DNA of 64,000 nucleotides from Flavobacterium sp. MK4S-17 (GTDB lineage: Bacteria > Bacteroidota > Bacteroidia > Flavobacteriales > Flavobacteriaceae), in the NCBI RefSeq assembly GCF_009848495.1, contig NZ_WWEP01000021.1, positions 62,001-126,000 on the forward strand, given 5' to 3'. The notes beneath the pieces are model-generated. The model had not been told where the DNA came from. It worked only from the letters and a program-made list of their open reading frames with translations, and did not search any database. Made by a program: the position numbers and the translations under genes. The stretch's first letter is position 1. Every line of letters starts with the position of its first letter. This document shows, piece after piece, positions 48,415 through 56,789 of this stretch.

Positions 48415-48447
48415 TTGTATATTATTAAGGGGCATTTTTTATATTTG
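48415..48447 (+). promoter_or_regulatory. Promoter of the DDAH-like gene
   Basis: TTG (48415-48417) and TATATTTG (48440-48447) are 22 bases apart, within the 17-23 range of flavobacterial promoters. The next ATG is 17 bases after the -7 box, so the leader is short. Confidence 0.65.
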
Positions 48448-48464
48448 CCAAAAAGCCAAACGCC

Positions 48465-49379
48465 ATGTTGCAATTAAATGTAAAAAACGAAACATCAAAA
48501 TTAAAGGCAGTAATACTGGGCACAGCCGAAAGCAATGGCCCAACTCCGCAGGCTCATGAGGCATACGACCCAAAATCGCTGGAACATATAATGGCTGGTA
48601 CTTATCCTGTAGAGGAGGATATGGTTAAAGAAATGGAGGCGTTGAATGCTGTTTTTGAAAAATATAATGTAAAAGTTTACCGTCCTGAAATTATAAAGGA
48701 TTACAACCAGATATTCAGCAGGGATATAGGCTTTGTTATAGATGATATTTTTATAAAAGCAAACATATTGCCTGACAGGGAGCGCGAACTGGAAGCCATA
48801 CAATATGTGATTGACCAGATTGACCCTGCAAAAGTGGTTCGCCCACCCGAAGAAGTGCATATTGAAGGGGGAGATGTAATGCTTTGGGATGACCATATTT
48901 TTATAGGTACATACAAAGGCAGCGATTATAAAGACTATATTACGGCACGCACCAATATGCACGGTGTTAATTATATAAAGCAATTATTTCCGCATAAAAC
49001 TGTAAAGGAATTCGACCTTGTAAAGTCAAGGATTGAGCCGCGTGATAATGCTCTGCACCTTGACTGCTGCTTTCAGCCCGTAGGAAAAAATAAAGGAGTA
49101 ATTTATAAAAGTGGTTTCCGCGAGGAAGCTGATTATATGTACCTTGTAAATTTATTCGGCAGGGAAAACCTTTTCCATATAGAAAGGGAAGAGATGTATA
49201 ACATGACATCTAATTTCTTTTCTATAGATACCAATGTGGTAGTAATTGAAAAAGGTTTCCACAGGCTAAAAAACTGGCTGCTTAAACATGATTTTATTGT
49301 GGAAGAGGTGCCTTATGCCGAGATTGCAAAACAGGAAGGATTGCTGCGTTGTTCAACCCTGCCATTAATAAGGGAATAA
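48465..49379 (+). CDS. Dimethylarginine dimethylaminohydrolase-like (amidinotransferase fold) protein
   Basis: A 304-residue guanidine-group-modifying enzyme. Motifs of the pentein fold are in order: FSRDIGFV, VHIEGGDVMLWDD, HLDCCFQPV (general-base His) and the nucleophile Cys in LLRCSTLPL at the very C-terminus. These enzymes attack arginine or methylated arginine guanidino groups. Which substrate is used (arginine, dimethylarginine, or another guanidine) is not decidable here. The start of the operon is a good TTG/TATATTTG promoter. It is followed 10 bases later by the related CtlX gene. Confidence 0.85.
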   Translation: MLQLNVKNETSKLKAVILGTAESNGPTPQAHEAYDPKSLEHIMAGTYPVEEDMVKEMEALNAVFEKYNVKVYRPEIIKDYNQIFSRDIGFVIDDIFIKANILPDRERELEAIQYVIDQIDPAKVVRPPEEVHIEGGDVMLWDDHIFIGTYKGSDYKDYITARTNMHGVNYIKQLFPHKTVKEFDLVKSRIEPRDNALHLDCCFQPVGKNKGVIYKSGFREEADYMYLVNLFGRENLFHIEREEMYNMTSNFFSIDTNVVVIEKGFHRLKNWLLKHDFIVEEVPYAEIAKQEGLLRCSTLPLIRE

Positions 49380-49389
49380 TTTTAAGGAT

Positions 49390-50325
49390 ATGAAACAAAT
49401 TACGGATACTATATTAATGATAAGGCCTGTTGCCTTCAGGATGAATGAGCAAACGGCTGTAAACAATTATTACCAAAAGGTGCTGGATAACCTTTTGCCA
49501 GAAACGGTTAATGCAAAGGCACAGCAGGAGTTTGATGCGTTTGTGCAAAAGCTGGAGTCGGTGGGTGTAAATGTTATAGTGGTTGAGGATACTGTATCGC
49601 CCGATACGCCTGATTCTGTTTTCCCCAATAACTGGGTATCTTTTCATCAAAACGGCGATGTGGCATTGTACCCTATGTTTGCCGAAAACCGCCGCAGCGA
49701 GCGTAGGGAAGACATACTTGAACTGCTGGAGGATAAAGGCTTTGCCATTGAAAATATTATAGATTATACCAGTGCTGAGGAAGAAGGCATTTTTTTAGAG
49801 GGTACGGGAAGTATTGTTCTTGACAGGGCAAACGGCAAAGCCTATTGTGCACTTTCACCACGGGCAGATGAAGAGCTGCTGATTGAATTTTGCGAAGACT
49901 TTGAGTTTACCCCAATAATATTTGAAGCTTTCCAAACGGTAAATGGTGAGCGCATGCACATTTACCATACCAACGTGATGATGTGTATCGGCGAAACTTT
50001 TGCTGTGATTTGTGCGGACTGTATAGATGATAAAAAGGAACGTAAAATGGTGCTTTCCAGCCTTAGGGAAGATGGAAAGGAAGTAATATTGCTGACAGAG
50101 GAGCAGCTTAACCATTTTGCGGGCAATATGCTTCAGGTAAAGGGCAGCAACAATAAAAGTTATCTTGTTATGAGTGCTTCGGCATACCAAAGCCTTACTG
50201 CGGAGCAGGTAGCAAAACTTGAAAAACACACAGAAATACTTTCTGCCAACCTTGATATTATTGAGGCTTGCGGGGGCGGTAGCGCCCGATGCATGATGGC
50301 TGAGGTGTTCCTGCAAAAACAATAG
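49390..50325 (+). CDS. ctlX: Citrulline utilization hydrolase CtlX (arginine deiminase fold)
   Basis: A 311-residue pentein enzyme: VFPNNWVSFHQNGDVALYPM, a second conserved stretch RSERREDI, and the C-terminal nucleophile Cys in GGSARCMMAEVF. The family name comes from Francisella CtlX, which hydrolyses citrulline to ornithine. Here it sits directly downstream of a DDAH-like gene, so a two-step path from a guanidine compound through citrulline to ornithine is plausible. The stop lies six bases before the Rrf2 regulator gene. Confidence 0.85.
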   Translation: MKQITDTILMIRPVAFRMNEQTAVNNYYQKVLDNLLPETVNAKAQQEFDAFVQKLESVGVNVIVVEDTVSPDTPDSVFPNNWVSFHQNGDVALYPMFAENRRSERREDILELLEDKGFAIENIIDYTSAEEEGIFLEGTGSIVLDRANGKAYCALSPRADEELLIEFCEDFEFTPIIFEAFQTVNGERMHIYHTNVMMCIGETFAVICADCIDDKKERKMVLSSLREDGKEVILLTEEQLNHFAGNMLQVKGSNNKSYLVMSASAYQSLTAEQVAKLEKHTEILSANLDIIEACGGGSARCMMAEVFLQKQ

Positions 50326-50331
50326 CAGCCT

Positions 50332-50745
50332 ATGCTTTCAAAAAAAACAAAATACGGATTAAAGGCCCTTATCTATATTGCAAAGCAGGATGGATTTGGG
50401 CCTGTCCTTATTTCAGATATTTCAGAAAAAGAACGGATTCCAAAAAAATTTCTTGAAGCAATATTGCTCGACCTTAAAAAGTTTGGGGTTTTAGGCTCAA
50501 AAAAAGGTAAGGGTGGAGGCTATTATTTAATGAAAGACCCTAAAACCGTTACTGTGGCAACCTTAATCAGGGTTTTGGACGGCCCTATAGCAATGCTGCC
50601 CTGTGTAAGCCTTAATTTTTATGAGCCATGCGATGACTGCCCCGATGAGCAGGCATGCAGCCTGAACCACTTTATGGCGCAGGTTAGGGATAATACGTTA
50701 AACCTGTTACAGCAGCGTTCGTTGCATGACCTTGCATTTGCCTGA
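50332..50745 (+). CDS. Rrf2-family transcriptional regulator
   Basis: A 137-residue winged-helix regulator: TKYGLKALIYIAK, then the recognition helix area ISDISEKERIPKKFLEAIL and the wing GSKKGKGGGYYL. The C-terminal part has LPCVSLNFYEPCDDCPDEQAC, with four cysteines in the region that binds an iron-sulfur cluster in IscR or NsrR; CymR, which controls cysteine metabolism, belongs to the same family. The neighbouring downstream sulfate-assimilation operon and the dyad in its promoter make a role in sulfur regulation likely. It may share a transcript with the two upstream hydrolases. Confidence 0.92.
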   Translation: MLSKKTKYGLKALIYIAKQDGFGPVLISDISEKERIPKKFLEAILLDLKKFGVLGSKKGKGGGYYLMKDPKTVTVATLIRVLDGPIAMLPCVSLNFYEPCDDCPDEQACSLNHFMAQVRDNTLNLLQQRSLHDLAFA

Positions 50746-50765
50746 AAAAAAATTTATTATAATAG

Positions 50766-50797
50766 TCTATAAAATCTATAGAGTAATAGTATATTTG
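50766..50797 (+). promoter_or_regulatory. Cys operon promoter with a candidate Rrf2 operator
   Basis: TATATTTG at 50790-50797 is a -7 box. Between it and the expected -33 region lies the inverted repeat TCTATA (50766-50771) / TATAGA (50777-50782), spacer five bases. No clear -33 TTG exists. A dyad in this position next to an Rrf2 gene suggests direct repression by that protein. Confidence 0.6.
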
Positions 50798-50822
50798 AAA
50801 AAAATACAAAACAACCATTATT

Positions 50823-51086
50823 ATGATGGACTTGATAAAGCCGGGTAAAGGCGTTTCTATTAAAGACAGTCCTAAGATATCTGCCATTAAGGCGGTTACC
50901 TGGCGCATTGTAGGTACTATTGATACCATGATTATATCATTTATACTTACAGGTAATGCAACAATTGCTGTCTCTATAGGCGGACTGGAAGTGTTTTCAA
51001 AAATGGTATTGTACTTTTTGCACGAAAGGGCATGGGCTAAAATAACAAGGAAAGATGGAGAAGCACAAACTGAACTACCTGAATAA
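50823..51086 (+). CDS. DUF2061-family membrane protein
   Basis: An 87-residue protein with two predicted transmembrane helices (about residues 25-44 and 48-66) and the DUF2061 signature SAIKAVTWRIVGTIDTM and SKMVLYFLHERAW. The molecular role is not known to me. The gene is the first of the cys operon: the cysH start lies 32 bases inside its 3' end, so the two are translationally coupled. By context it may aid sulfate or sulfite handling at the membrane, a guess supported only by position. Confidence 0.85.
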   Translation: MMDLIKPGKGVSIKDSPKISAIKAVTWRIVGTIDTMIISFILTGNATIAVSIGGLEVFSKMVLYFLHERAWAKITRKDGEAQTELPE

Positions 51087-51774
51087 GGCACTTGAAGATT
51101 TACCTCTTAGCAGTGCAATTGCCTTTGTGCTTAAAAACACCGAAGGTAAAAAAGTGTTTTCAACATCCTTTGGTATAGAAGACCAGTTGCTTACGCATTA
51201 TATAGCACCGCACGCTGATGAGGTTAGCATTTTTACACTTGATACAGGTAGGCAGTTTAATGAAACCTACGAAGTATTCCATAAAACCCAGAGTAAATAC
51301 CCCTCATTAAAAATACAGACTTATTTCCCGGAGGAGGAAGATGTCAGGCAGTATGCAAACCAAAATGGTATAAATGGCTTTTATGACAGTATTGAAAAAC
51401 GCAAACAGTGCTGTTGTATAAGGAAGGTTAAGCCTTTGCAGCGTGCCATAAGCGGGGCATCATTATGGATAACAGGATTGCGGGCAGAGCAGTCACCCAA
51501 CCGTGAGGGAATGCAGTACCTTGAATGGGATGATGCCAACCGGTTAGTAAAATACAACCCATTACTGCACTATACTCTACAGGAGGTGGAGCAATTAACC
51601 ACTATGAATAAAATACCTGTGAGCAGCCTTTATAAAAAAGGCTATTTAAGTATAGGCTGCGCACCCTGCACACGTGCGCTTTTACCGGGAGAGGATTTCA
51701 GGGCCGGGCGCTGGTGGTGGGAAAATGGCAAAAAGGAATGCGGGCTGCACATTCATTCAGATAAAAATTATTAA
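51055..51774 (+). CDS. cysH: Assimilatory adenylyl-sulfate (APS/PAPS) reductase
   Basis: A 239-residue reductase: nucleotide-binding SFGIEDQLLTHY and TLDTGRQFNETY, then KQCCCIRKVKPL with Cys119-Cys120 and GCAPC (Cys202, Cys205) as [4Fe-4S] ligands, and the catalytic Cys229 in KKECGLH. The iron-sulfur ligands mark the APS-type enzymes of most bacteria, as opposed to the cluster-free PAPS reductase of E. coli. No cysC gene is nearby, which agrees with direct reduction of APS to sulfite. The 5' end overlaps DUF2061 by 32 bases, and cysD begins two bases after its stop. Confidence 0.95.
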   Translation: MEKHKLNYLNKALEDLPLSSAIAFVLKNTEGKKVFSTSFGIEDQLLTHYIAPHADEVSIFTLDTGRQFNETYEVFHKTQSKYPSLKIQTYFPEEEDVRQYANQNGINGFYDSIEKRKQCCCIRKVKPLQRAISGASLWITGLRAEQSPNREGMQYLEWDDANRLVKYNPLLHYTLQEVEQLTTMNKIPVSSLYKKGYLSIGCAPCTRALLPGEDFRAGRWWWENGKKECGLHIHSDKNY

Positions 51775-51775
51775 T

Positions 51776-52681
51776 ATGACAAAGCATACACAATCACACC
51801 TGCAAATGCTGGAAGATGAAAGTATTTACATAATACGCGAAGTGGCTGCACAGTTTCAAAAGCCTGTGCTGCTGTTTTCAGGGGGTAAAGATTCCATAAC
51901 GCTGGCAAGGCTGGCACAAAAAGCCTTTTATCCCGGTAAGATACCTTTCCCATTCCTGCACATAGATACCGGGCATAATTTCCCTGAAACAATAAAGTTT
52001 CGGGATCAGTTGGTTAATGAATTGGGTGTTGAACTTATTGTGCGTTATGTACAGGACAGCATAAACCAAAAAAAAGTGCAGGAAGAAACCGGCAAATATG
52101 CCAGCCGTAATGCATTGCAAACAGTAACTCTGTTAGACGCTATTGAAGAGTTTGGGTTTGATGCCTGCATGGGTGGTGCAAGGAGGGATGAAGAAAAATC
52201 AAGGGCAAAGGAACGCATTTTTTCAGTGCGGGATGATTTTGGGCAGTGGGATGCCAAAAAGCAACGTCCTGAGCTGTTTAATATACTTAACGGTAAAATA
52301 CACTTTGGGGAAAATGTAAGGGCTTTCCCTATAAGTAACTGGACAGAGGAAGATGTGTGGAATTATATAAAACAGGAAGGTATTGGCCTGCCTTCCATAT
52401 ATTTTGCCCACAGGCGCAAACTGGTAAAAAGGGATGGGGCTTACCTTGCCTATTCCGGATACCTGAACCTTGTAGATACAGATGAAATTACAGAAGCAAC
52501 TGTGCGCTTCAGGACAGTAGGAGATATGACCTGTACCGCGGCTTTCCTTTCGGAAGCATCTGAAATTGAAGATATAATGTATGAAAATAAAGCTTCTAAA
52601 TCTTCGGAAAGGGGTGCGCGTATGGATGATAAACGCTCGGAAGCGGCCTTGGAACAAAGAAAGAAAGGGGGATACTTTTAA
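51776..52681 (+). CDS. cysD: Sulfate adenylyltransferase subunit 2
   Basis: A 301-residue PAPS-reductase-like N-type ATP pyrophosphatase, with the PP-loop LLFSGGKDSITLARLAQKAF, the HIDTGHNFPET segment, and the conserved GGARRDEEKSRAKERIFSVRD. The reading frame opens 34 codons earlier inside cysH, but the family start is MTKHTQSHLQMLE at 51776. With CysN it makes adenylyl sulfate from ATP and sulfate. The stop lies four bases before cysN. Confidence 0.98.
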   Translation: MTKHTQSHLQMLEDESIYIIREVAAQFQKPVLLFSGGKDSITLARLAQKAFYPGKIPFPFLHIDTGHNFPETIKFRDQLVNELGVELIVRYVQDSINQKKVQEETGKYASRNALQTVTLLDAIEEFGFDACMGGARRDEEKSRAKERIFSVRDDFGQWDAKKQRPELFNILNGKIHFGENVRAFPISNWTEEDVWNYIKQEGIGLPSIYFAHRRKLVKRDGAYLAYSGYLNLVDTDEITEATVRFRTVGDMTCTAAFLSEASEIEDIMYENKASKSSERGARMDDKRSEAALEQRKKGGYF

Positions 52682-52684
52682 ATT

Positions 52685-53929
52685 ATGGATTTATTACGCA
52701 TAAATACGGCAGGCAGTGTTGATGATGGTAAAAGCACGCTTATAGGGAGGTTTTTGAATGACAGCCATGCACTGACTATCGAGCAGGAAGAACTTATTGT
52801 AAGGAAAACAAAAGAAAAAGGGCTGGATGACCTTGATTTTTCTGTTATAACCGATGGGCTTATAGCTGAAAGGGAGCAGGGTATTACTATTGACGTGGCG
52901 CATATTTACTTTTCATCGACCACCCGTAAATTTATTATTGCCGATAGCCCTGGCCATGTGGAATATACACGAAACATGGTAACCGGGGCATCAAACTCTG
53001 AGGTTTCAATTATACTGGTTGATGCCCGTAAAGGTTTGCAGGAGCAAACCCACAGGCATTATTTTATAAGCAACCTTTTGCGGCTTAAAGCGGTTGTTTT
53101 CTGTATTAACAAAATGGACCTGGTTAACTACAGTGAGGATGTTTTCCTTAAAATAGCTACCGATATCAATAAAATGACAGGAGATTTTGAGTATAAGCCT
53201 GAAATTTTTATTTTACCAGTAAGTTCGCTTAAAGGAGATAATATTGTAAACAGTTCGCTTAATATGCCCTGGTATTCAGGGGCAACGCTATCTGGAGTGC
53301 TTCACGGCATTAAACCGCGAAATACCGAAAACAACATATTCAGAATGGATGTACAGCAGGTAATGCATGTACAGAATAAAGAATTTAAAGATTACAGGTC
53401 TTACTCAGGCAGAATTATAAGCGGAGCAATAGCAGTGGGAGATATTGTTACCGCTCTGCCTTCGGGTTTAACCTCCAGAGTTGCTGAAATACGCAAATTT
53501 ACAGCTACACCTGCCCAGGTCGTAGAGGGGGAATCAGTACAACTGCGCCTTGAAAATGATATTGATATAAGCAGGGGAATGATGCTGGTTAAGGAGCAAA
53601 ACGAAAATCTTTTACAAAAAAATATTAGGTCAACACTTGTATGGATGGATGAAAAGCAGGCACTGCCAGGCGGCAAATATCTTTTACAGGCCGGTTGCCG
53701 TACAGCATTATGCAAACTTGAAGCCATACATGCGCTGATACCGCCCGAAAACCCTAAAGAACTTAAAGATGCTGCAAGCCTCCACCTTAACGATATAGCC
53801 ACGGTAGCATTAAAAACTGCCTCACCCGTTTTTCTTGATGCTTTTGAGGATAACAGGAATAACGGGGCTTTTATACTTATAGACCTGCAAACCAACAATA
53901 CAGTTGCCGTAGGTTTTGCCAAAGCATAA
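52685..53929 (+). CDS. cysN: Sulfate adenylyltransferase subunit 1 (GTPase)
   Basis: A 414-residue EF-Tu-like GTPase: P-loop GSVDDGKSTLIGR, the RGITIDVA-like EREQGITIDVAHIYF, DSPGHVEYTRN, and NKMDLV. It drives the unfavourable CysD reaction by GTP hydrolysis. It is not fused to APS kinase (CysC), unlike NodQ-type proteins. It is the last gene of the operon and its stop lies at the edge of a terminator. Sulfite reductase genes are not in the window. Confidence 0.97.
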   Translation: MDLLRINTAGSVDDGKSTLIGRFLNDSHALTIEQEELIVRKTKEKGLDDLDFSVITDGLIAEREQGITIDVAHIYFSSTTRKFIIADSPGHVEYTRNMVTGASNSEVSIILVDARKGLQEQTHRHYFISNLLRLKAVVFCINKMDLVNYSEDVFLKIATDINKMTGDFEYKPEIFILPVSSLKGDNIVNSSLNMPWYSGATLSGVLHGIKPRNTENNIFRMDVQQVMHVQNKEFKDYRSYSGRIISGAIAVGDIVTALPSGLTSRVAEIRKFTATPAQVVEGESVQLRLENDIDISRGMMLVKEQNENLLQKNIRSTLVWMDEKQALPGGKYLLQAGCRTALCKLEAIHALIPPENPKELKDAASLHLNDIATVALKTASPVFLDAFEDNRNNGAFILIDLQTNNTVAVGFAKA

Positions 53930-53955
53930 AATCCGCCATTGGCGGATTTTTTTTT
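53928..53955. terminator. Terminator between cysN and marC
   Basis: AAAATCCGCC pairs with GGCGGATTTT around an ATT loop, followed by T-run, and overlaps the cysN stop. The two genes converge here. Confidence 0.93.
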
Positions 53956-54586
53956 ATTTAAAATCTATAGTCTGCAATATATTTACAATAGAACTGCTTA
54001 TATATTCCACACCAATGGCAATTACTATAAAGCCAATCACCCTTGAAATAGCTACTATGCCCGATGCCCCCAGTATGCGCGATAGGTAATGGGCGCTACG
54101 CATAACCAAAAATATAACTATGGCTACTGCTGCCATGGCAAGGCATGCCGTTACCTGCTGGTAAACCTCGGCATATTCCTGATACAGAGCTATTAACAAT
54201 GATATGGAACCGGGCCCTGCAAGCATAGGTATGGCAAGGGGTGTAAGCGCTATATCATTACGCTTTTGGGCATCATTTTCAACTTCCTTATTAATACCCC
54301 GGGTTTTGCTAAACTTACCGGTTAGCAGGGAAAATCCTGAATTTACTATTATAAACCCTCCAGCTATACGCAATGCATCTATACTTATCCCAAAAAATGC
54401 CAGGACATACTGCCCGACAAAAAATGAAATCAATAATATAATAAAAACATTAATAGCAGCCCAGAGCGAAATCCGGGAGCGTTCCGCTTTACTGTCGTTC
54501 TGTGTAAGCCCTACAAATATAGGTACGGCGCCTAACGGATTGATAACTGAAAATAAGGCTGCAAAAATGTATATAAATAACTCCAT
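53954..54586 (-). CDS. marC: MarC-family integral membrane protein
   Basis: A 210-residue protein with six predicted transmembrane helices, opening LFIYIFAALFSVINPLGAVPIFVGLT, and with the later PLAIPMLAGPGSISLLIAL, both signatures of the MarC/YhgN family. The role of the family is not settled; the early link with multiple antibiotic resistance was not upheld. It stands alone and converges with the cys operon. Confidence 0.92.
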   Translation of the reverse strand: MELFIYIFAALFSVINPLGAVPIFVGLTQNDSKAERSRISLWAAINVFIILLISFFVGQYVLAFFGISIDALRIAGGFIIVNSGFSLLTGKFSKTRGINKEVENDAQKRNDIALTPLAIPMLAGPGSISLLIALYQEYAEVYQQVTACLAMAAVAIVIFLVMRSAHYLSRILGASGIVAISRVIGFIVIAIGVEYISSSIVNILQTIDFK

Positions 54587-54759
54587 GCATATTGTTTTTG
54601 TTAAGATAAAGATACTTAATATGTTTTATCGTACAAATTAGTATAGTTTATTATTTAAATTGTTAAAAAATTAACTATATTTGTTTGTGGTGCATCTATA
54701 ATTGCGAACAGTTTACTTTTATTGTATTATTGATTATATAACTTTTAAAGGTTTGGTAT

Positions 54760-55221
54760 ATGAAAAGACTTCTACTATTCTTTGTACTGATAGCTTTCTC
54801 ATCATGTGAGAAAACCACTGTTTTTTCAGAAACATTAAAAAATTTCAGCGATAACCGGTGGCAAATGAATGATGCCAAAACTTTTGAGTTTGAGGTGAAA
54901 AAAGATATTGCTTCCGCAGATATTGAATTGTTATTTTCACATATAATAGACCCGCAGTATCAAAATGTACCGCTTATGGTTACCATTACAAACCCTGATG
55001 GCACTGTTGGTGAAATTTATCTTAACCTGCAACTCAAAGATTCATCGGGTAAAACCATGTCGGAATGTATGGGGGATATATGTGATTTAAGGGTAGATTT
55101 AAAAGAAGGTATTGCACTGACAAAAGGCAAATATAAAATTACAGTACATAACGGATTTCCGGATAAATACCTCCCTAATGTATTGGCTTTGGGTATAGAA
55201 GTAAAGGATAAAAGTAAGTAA
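54760..55221 (+). CDS. gldH: Gliding motility lipoprotein GldH
   Basis: A 153-residue lipoprotein with a lipobox in AFSSC (Cys at about residue 16). The mature sequence has the GldH features DNRWQMNDAKTFEFEVKK, IDPQYQNVPLMVTITNPDG and the terminal CMGDICDLRVDL and KGKYKITVHNGF. GldH is needed for gliding and T9SS-dependent secretion in Flavobacterium johnsoniae, and its deletion abolishes motility there. The gene stands alone, with a -7 box TATATTTG at 54676-54683. Its presence supports a Flavobacteriaceae identity and a functional T9SS, in line with the two T9SS substrates in this window. Confidence 0.85.
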   Translation: MKRLLLFFVLIAFSSCEKTTVFSETLKNFSDNRWQMNDAKTFEFEVKKDIASADIELLFSHIIDPQYQNVPLMVTITNPDGTVGEIYLNLQLKDSSGKTMSECMGDICDLRVDLKEGIALTKGKYKITVHNGFPDKYLPNVLALGIEVKDKSK

Positions 55222-55242
55222 TTGTTTTTTCATTGATTCAAT

Positions 55243-55270
55243 AAAAGGCGGCTGTAATGGCTGCCTTTTT
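55243..55270 (+). terminator. Terminator of gldH
   Basis: AAAAGGCGGC pairs with GCTGCCTTTT (one G-U) around a TGTAATG loop, followed by T. It lies in the 64 bases between gldH and the next ORF. Confidence 0.85.
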
Positions 55271-55285
55271 GCTATATTAGCTGTT

Positions 55286-56353
55286 ATGAAAACCATTGTA
55301 TGTGTATTTGTTTTCTTTTTTACTTTGGGGTGTTTTGCACAGCAGGTTTCGGGCTATATATATGACAGTAAAGAAAATTTCCCCCTGGAAGGGGCTTTTG
55401 TTTATATTGATGGTACTACCTATGCAGTAAGCACAGATGCCCGAGGTTTTTTTATGCTTACTATGCCCGAAAAGATTAATGCACCACTTGTTGTTAGTTA
55501 TGTGGGTTATGAACTGTTTAGGGTAGAAAATCCTTTCAGCTATGATAAGCCTATAAAAATAATGCTGAAGGAAAATGTTATTACCCTTGATGAGGTGGTT
55601 ATAAACAAAGGCCGGGAATTATTTTCCAGGCGGCAGATGCTAAAAGCTTTCAGGAAGCATTTTTTGGGGACATCAAAATATGCCAAATCCTGCCGTATAG
55701 AAAATGAAGATGCTATAAAAATTTATTATGATGCAGGAACCAACCAGTTAAAAGCATGGTCTGCAAGCCCGCTCCGTATTGTAAATAAGCAGCTACAGTA
55801 TAATATAACGTTCGACCTTACAGAATTTACACTTAATTATAATACCACCACACTTTCTGACGCGTACCTTGAAAGCTCTTTTTTTGCCGGGGGAACTTTC
55901 TTTACTGATATTTCCGGCGGTAAGCCTCCCATAAGGAAAAGGAATACAGCCTATACAGGCTCTCAGGTACATTTTATGAAAACAGTTGCCTCGGGAAACT
56001 GGGAAAATGAAAAATACCAGCTTTATATTGATAAATTTCCCGTTTATCCTGCAAACTATTTCAAGGTTAAGGATACGTTGGATTATAAAAAAGTAAACCT
56101 TGTACTGCCTGAGAAAAAATCAAATATTGTAATGGCAGGCGGCAGGCAGCTACCTGTTAATAAATTTGCCACTACCCGGTACACCATATTGCGCGATAAA
56201 AAGGAACAATCATTTATTATTTGCAGTAACGGTTATTTTTATATAGATAAAGATGGCCTTTTCTTTCCTATTGACGGAGTGGTTTTTGGTGGTTATCTGG
56301 GCGAACTTAAAGTAGGCGATATGCTCCCTGCCAATTTTAGTTATAAGGAATAA
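55286..56353 (+). CDS. Exported carboxypeptidase-regulatory-like protein
   Basis: A 355-residue exported protein with a signal peptide (1-18, ending in CFAQ). The first domain (about 20-100, VSGYIYDSKENFPLEGAFVYIDGT and VVSYVGYELF) is the carboxypeptidase D-regulatory-like domain, common at the N-terminus of TonB-linked receptors. No beta-barrel follows. The remaining 250 residues, with the start DEVVINKGRELFSRRQMLKAFRKHFLG, are of a type often seen in Flavobacteria beside SusC-like genes, of unknown role. It stands alone here. Confidence 0.8.
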   Translation: MKTIVCVFVFFFTLGCFAQQVSGYIYDSKENFPLEGAFVYIDGTTYAVSTDARGFFMLTMPEKINAPLVVSYVGYELFRVENPFSYDKPIKIMLKENVITLDEVVINKGRELFSRRQMLKAFRKHFLGTSKYAKSCRIENEDAIKIYYDAGTNQLKAWSASPLRIVNKQLQYNITFDLTEFTLNYNTTTLSDAYLESSFFAGGTFFTDISGGKPPIRKRNTAYTGSQVHFMKTVASGNWENEKYQLYIDKFPVYPANYFKVKDTLDYKKVNLVLPEKKSNIVMAGGRQLPVNKFATTRYTILRDKKEQSFIICSNGYFYIDKDGLFFPIDGVVFGGYLGELKVGDMLPANFSYKE

Positions 56354-56420
56354 TGTTATAGATTGCCTAAATATGCCTTTTATATAACATGTATTGGCTA
56401 ACTTTATAAAAAAAGGTTTT

Positions 56421-56789
56421 ATGAGTACAGAAAAGAAAACACTGGTAATGGGAGCTTCTACAGAGCCGACACGCTATGCGTATAAAGCAATCAGGATGCT
56501 GCAACGATACGGTCATCCTGTAGTGGCTGTGGGCAAAAAAGAGGATAACCTTGACGGGGTAAAAATAGAGAGGGAACAGGTGCCTTTTGAAAATGTGGAC
56601 ACCGTTACACTATACCTTAACCCTATGAACCAAAAACAATATTATAATTATATTATAAGCTTAAAGCCCAAGCGTGTTATTTTTAACCCGGGAACTGAAA
56701 ACCCGGAGCTTTATGCGCTTTTAAGGGAGAATAATATTGAGGTGGAAGTGGGCTGTACTTTGGTTATGCTTTCAACAAACCAGTATTAG
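56421..56789 (+). CDS. CoA-binding (YccU-type) protein
   Basis: A 122-residue protein when started at the ATG at 56421, MSTEKKTLVMGAST; an in-frame TTG at 56394 is unlikely. It has the Rossmann-type CoA-binding fold (VMGASTEPTRYAYKAIRML) and the later HPVVAVGKKEDNL and IFNPGTENPELY. Small proteins of this type bind CoA-like nucleotides, and no reaction is established. The stop codon lies 26 bases inside the 3' end of the converging sodium:solute symporter gene. Confidence 0.88.
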   Translation: MSTEKKTLVMGASTEPTRYAYKAIRMLQRYGHPVVAVGKKEDNLDGVKIEREQVPFENVDTVTLYLNPMNQKQYYNYIISLKPKRVIFNPGTENPELYALLRENNIEVEVGCTLVMLSTNQY

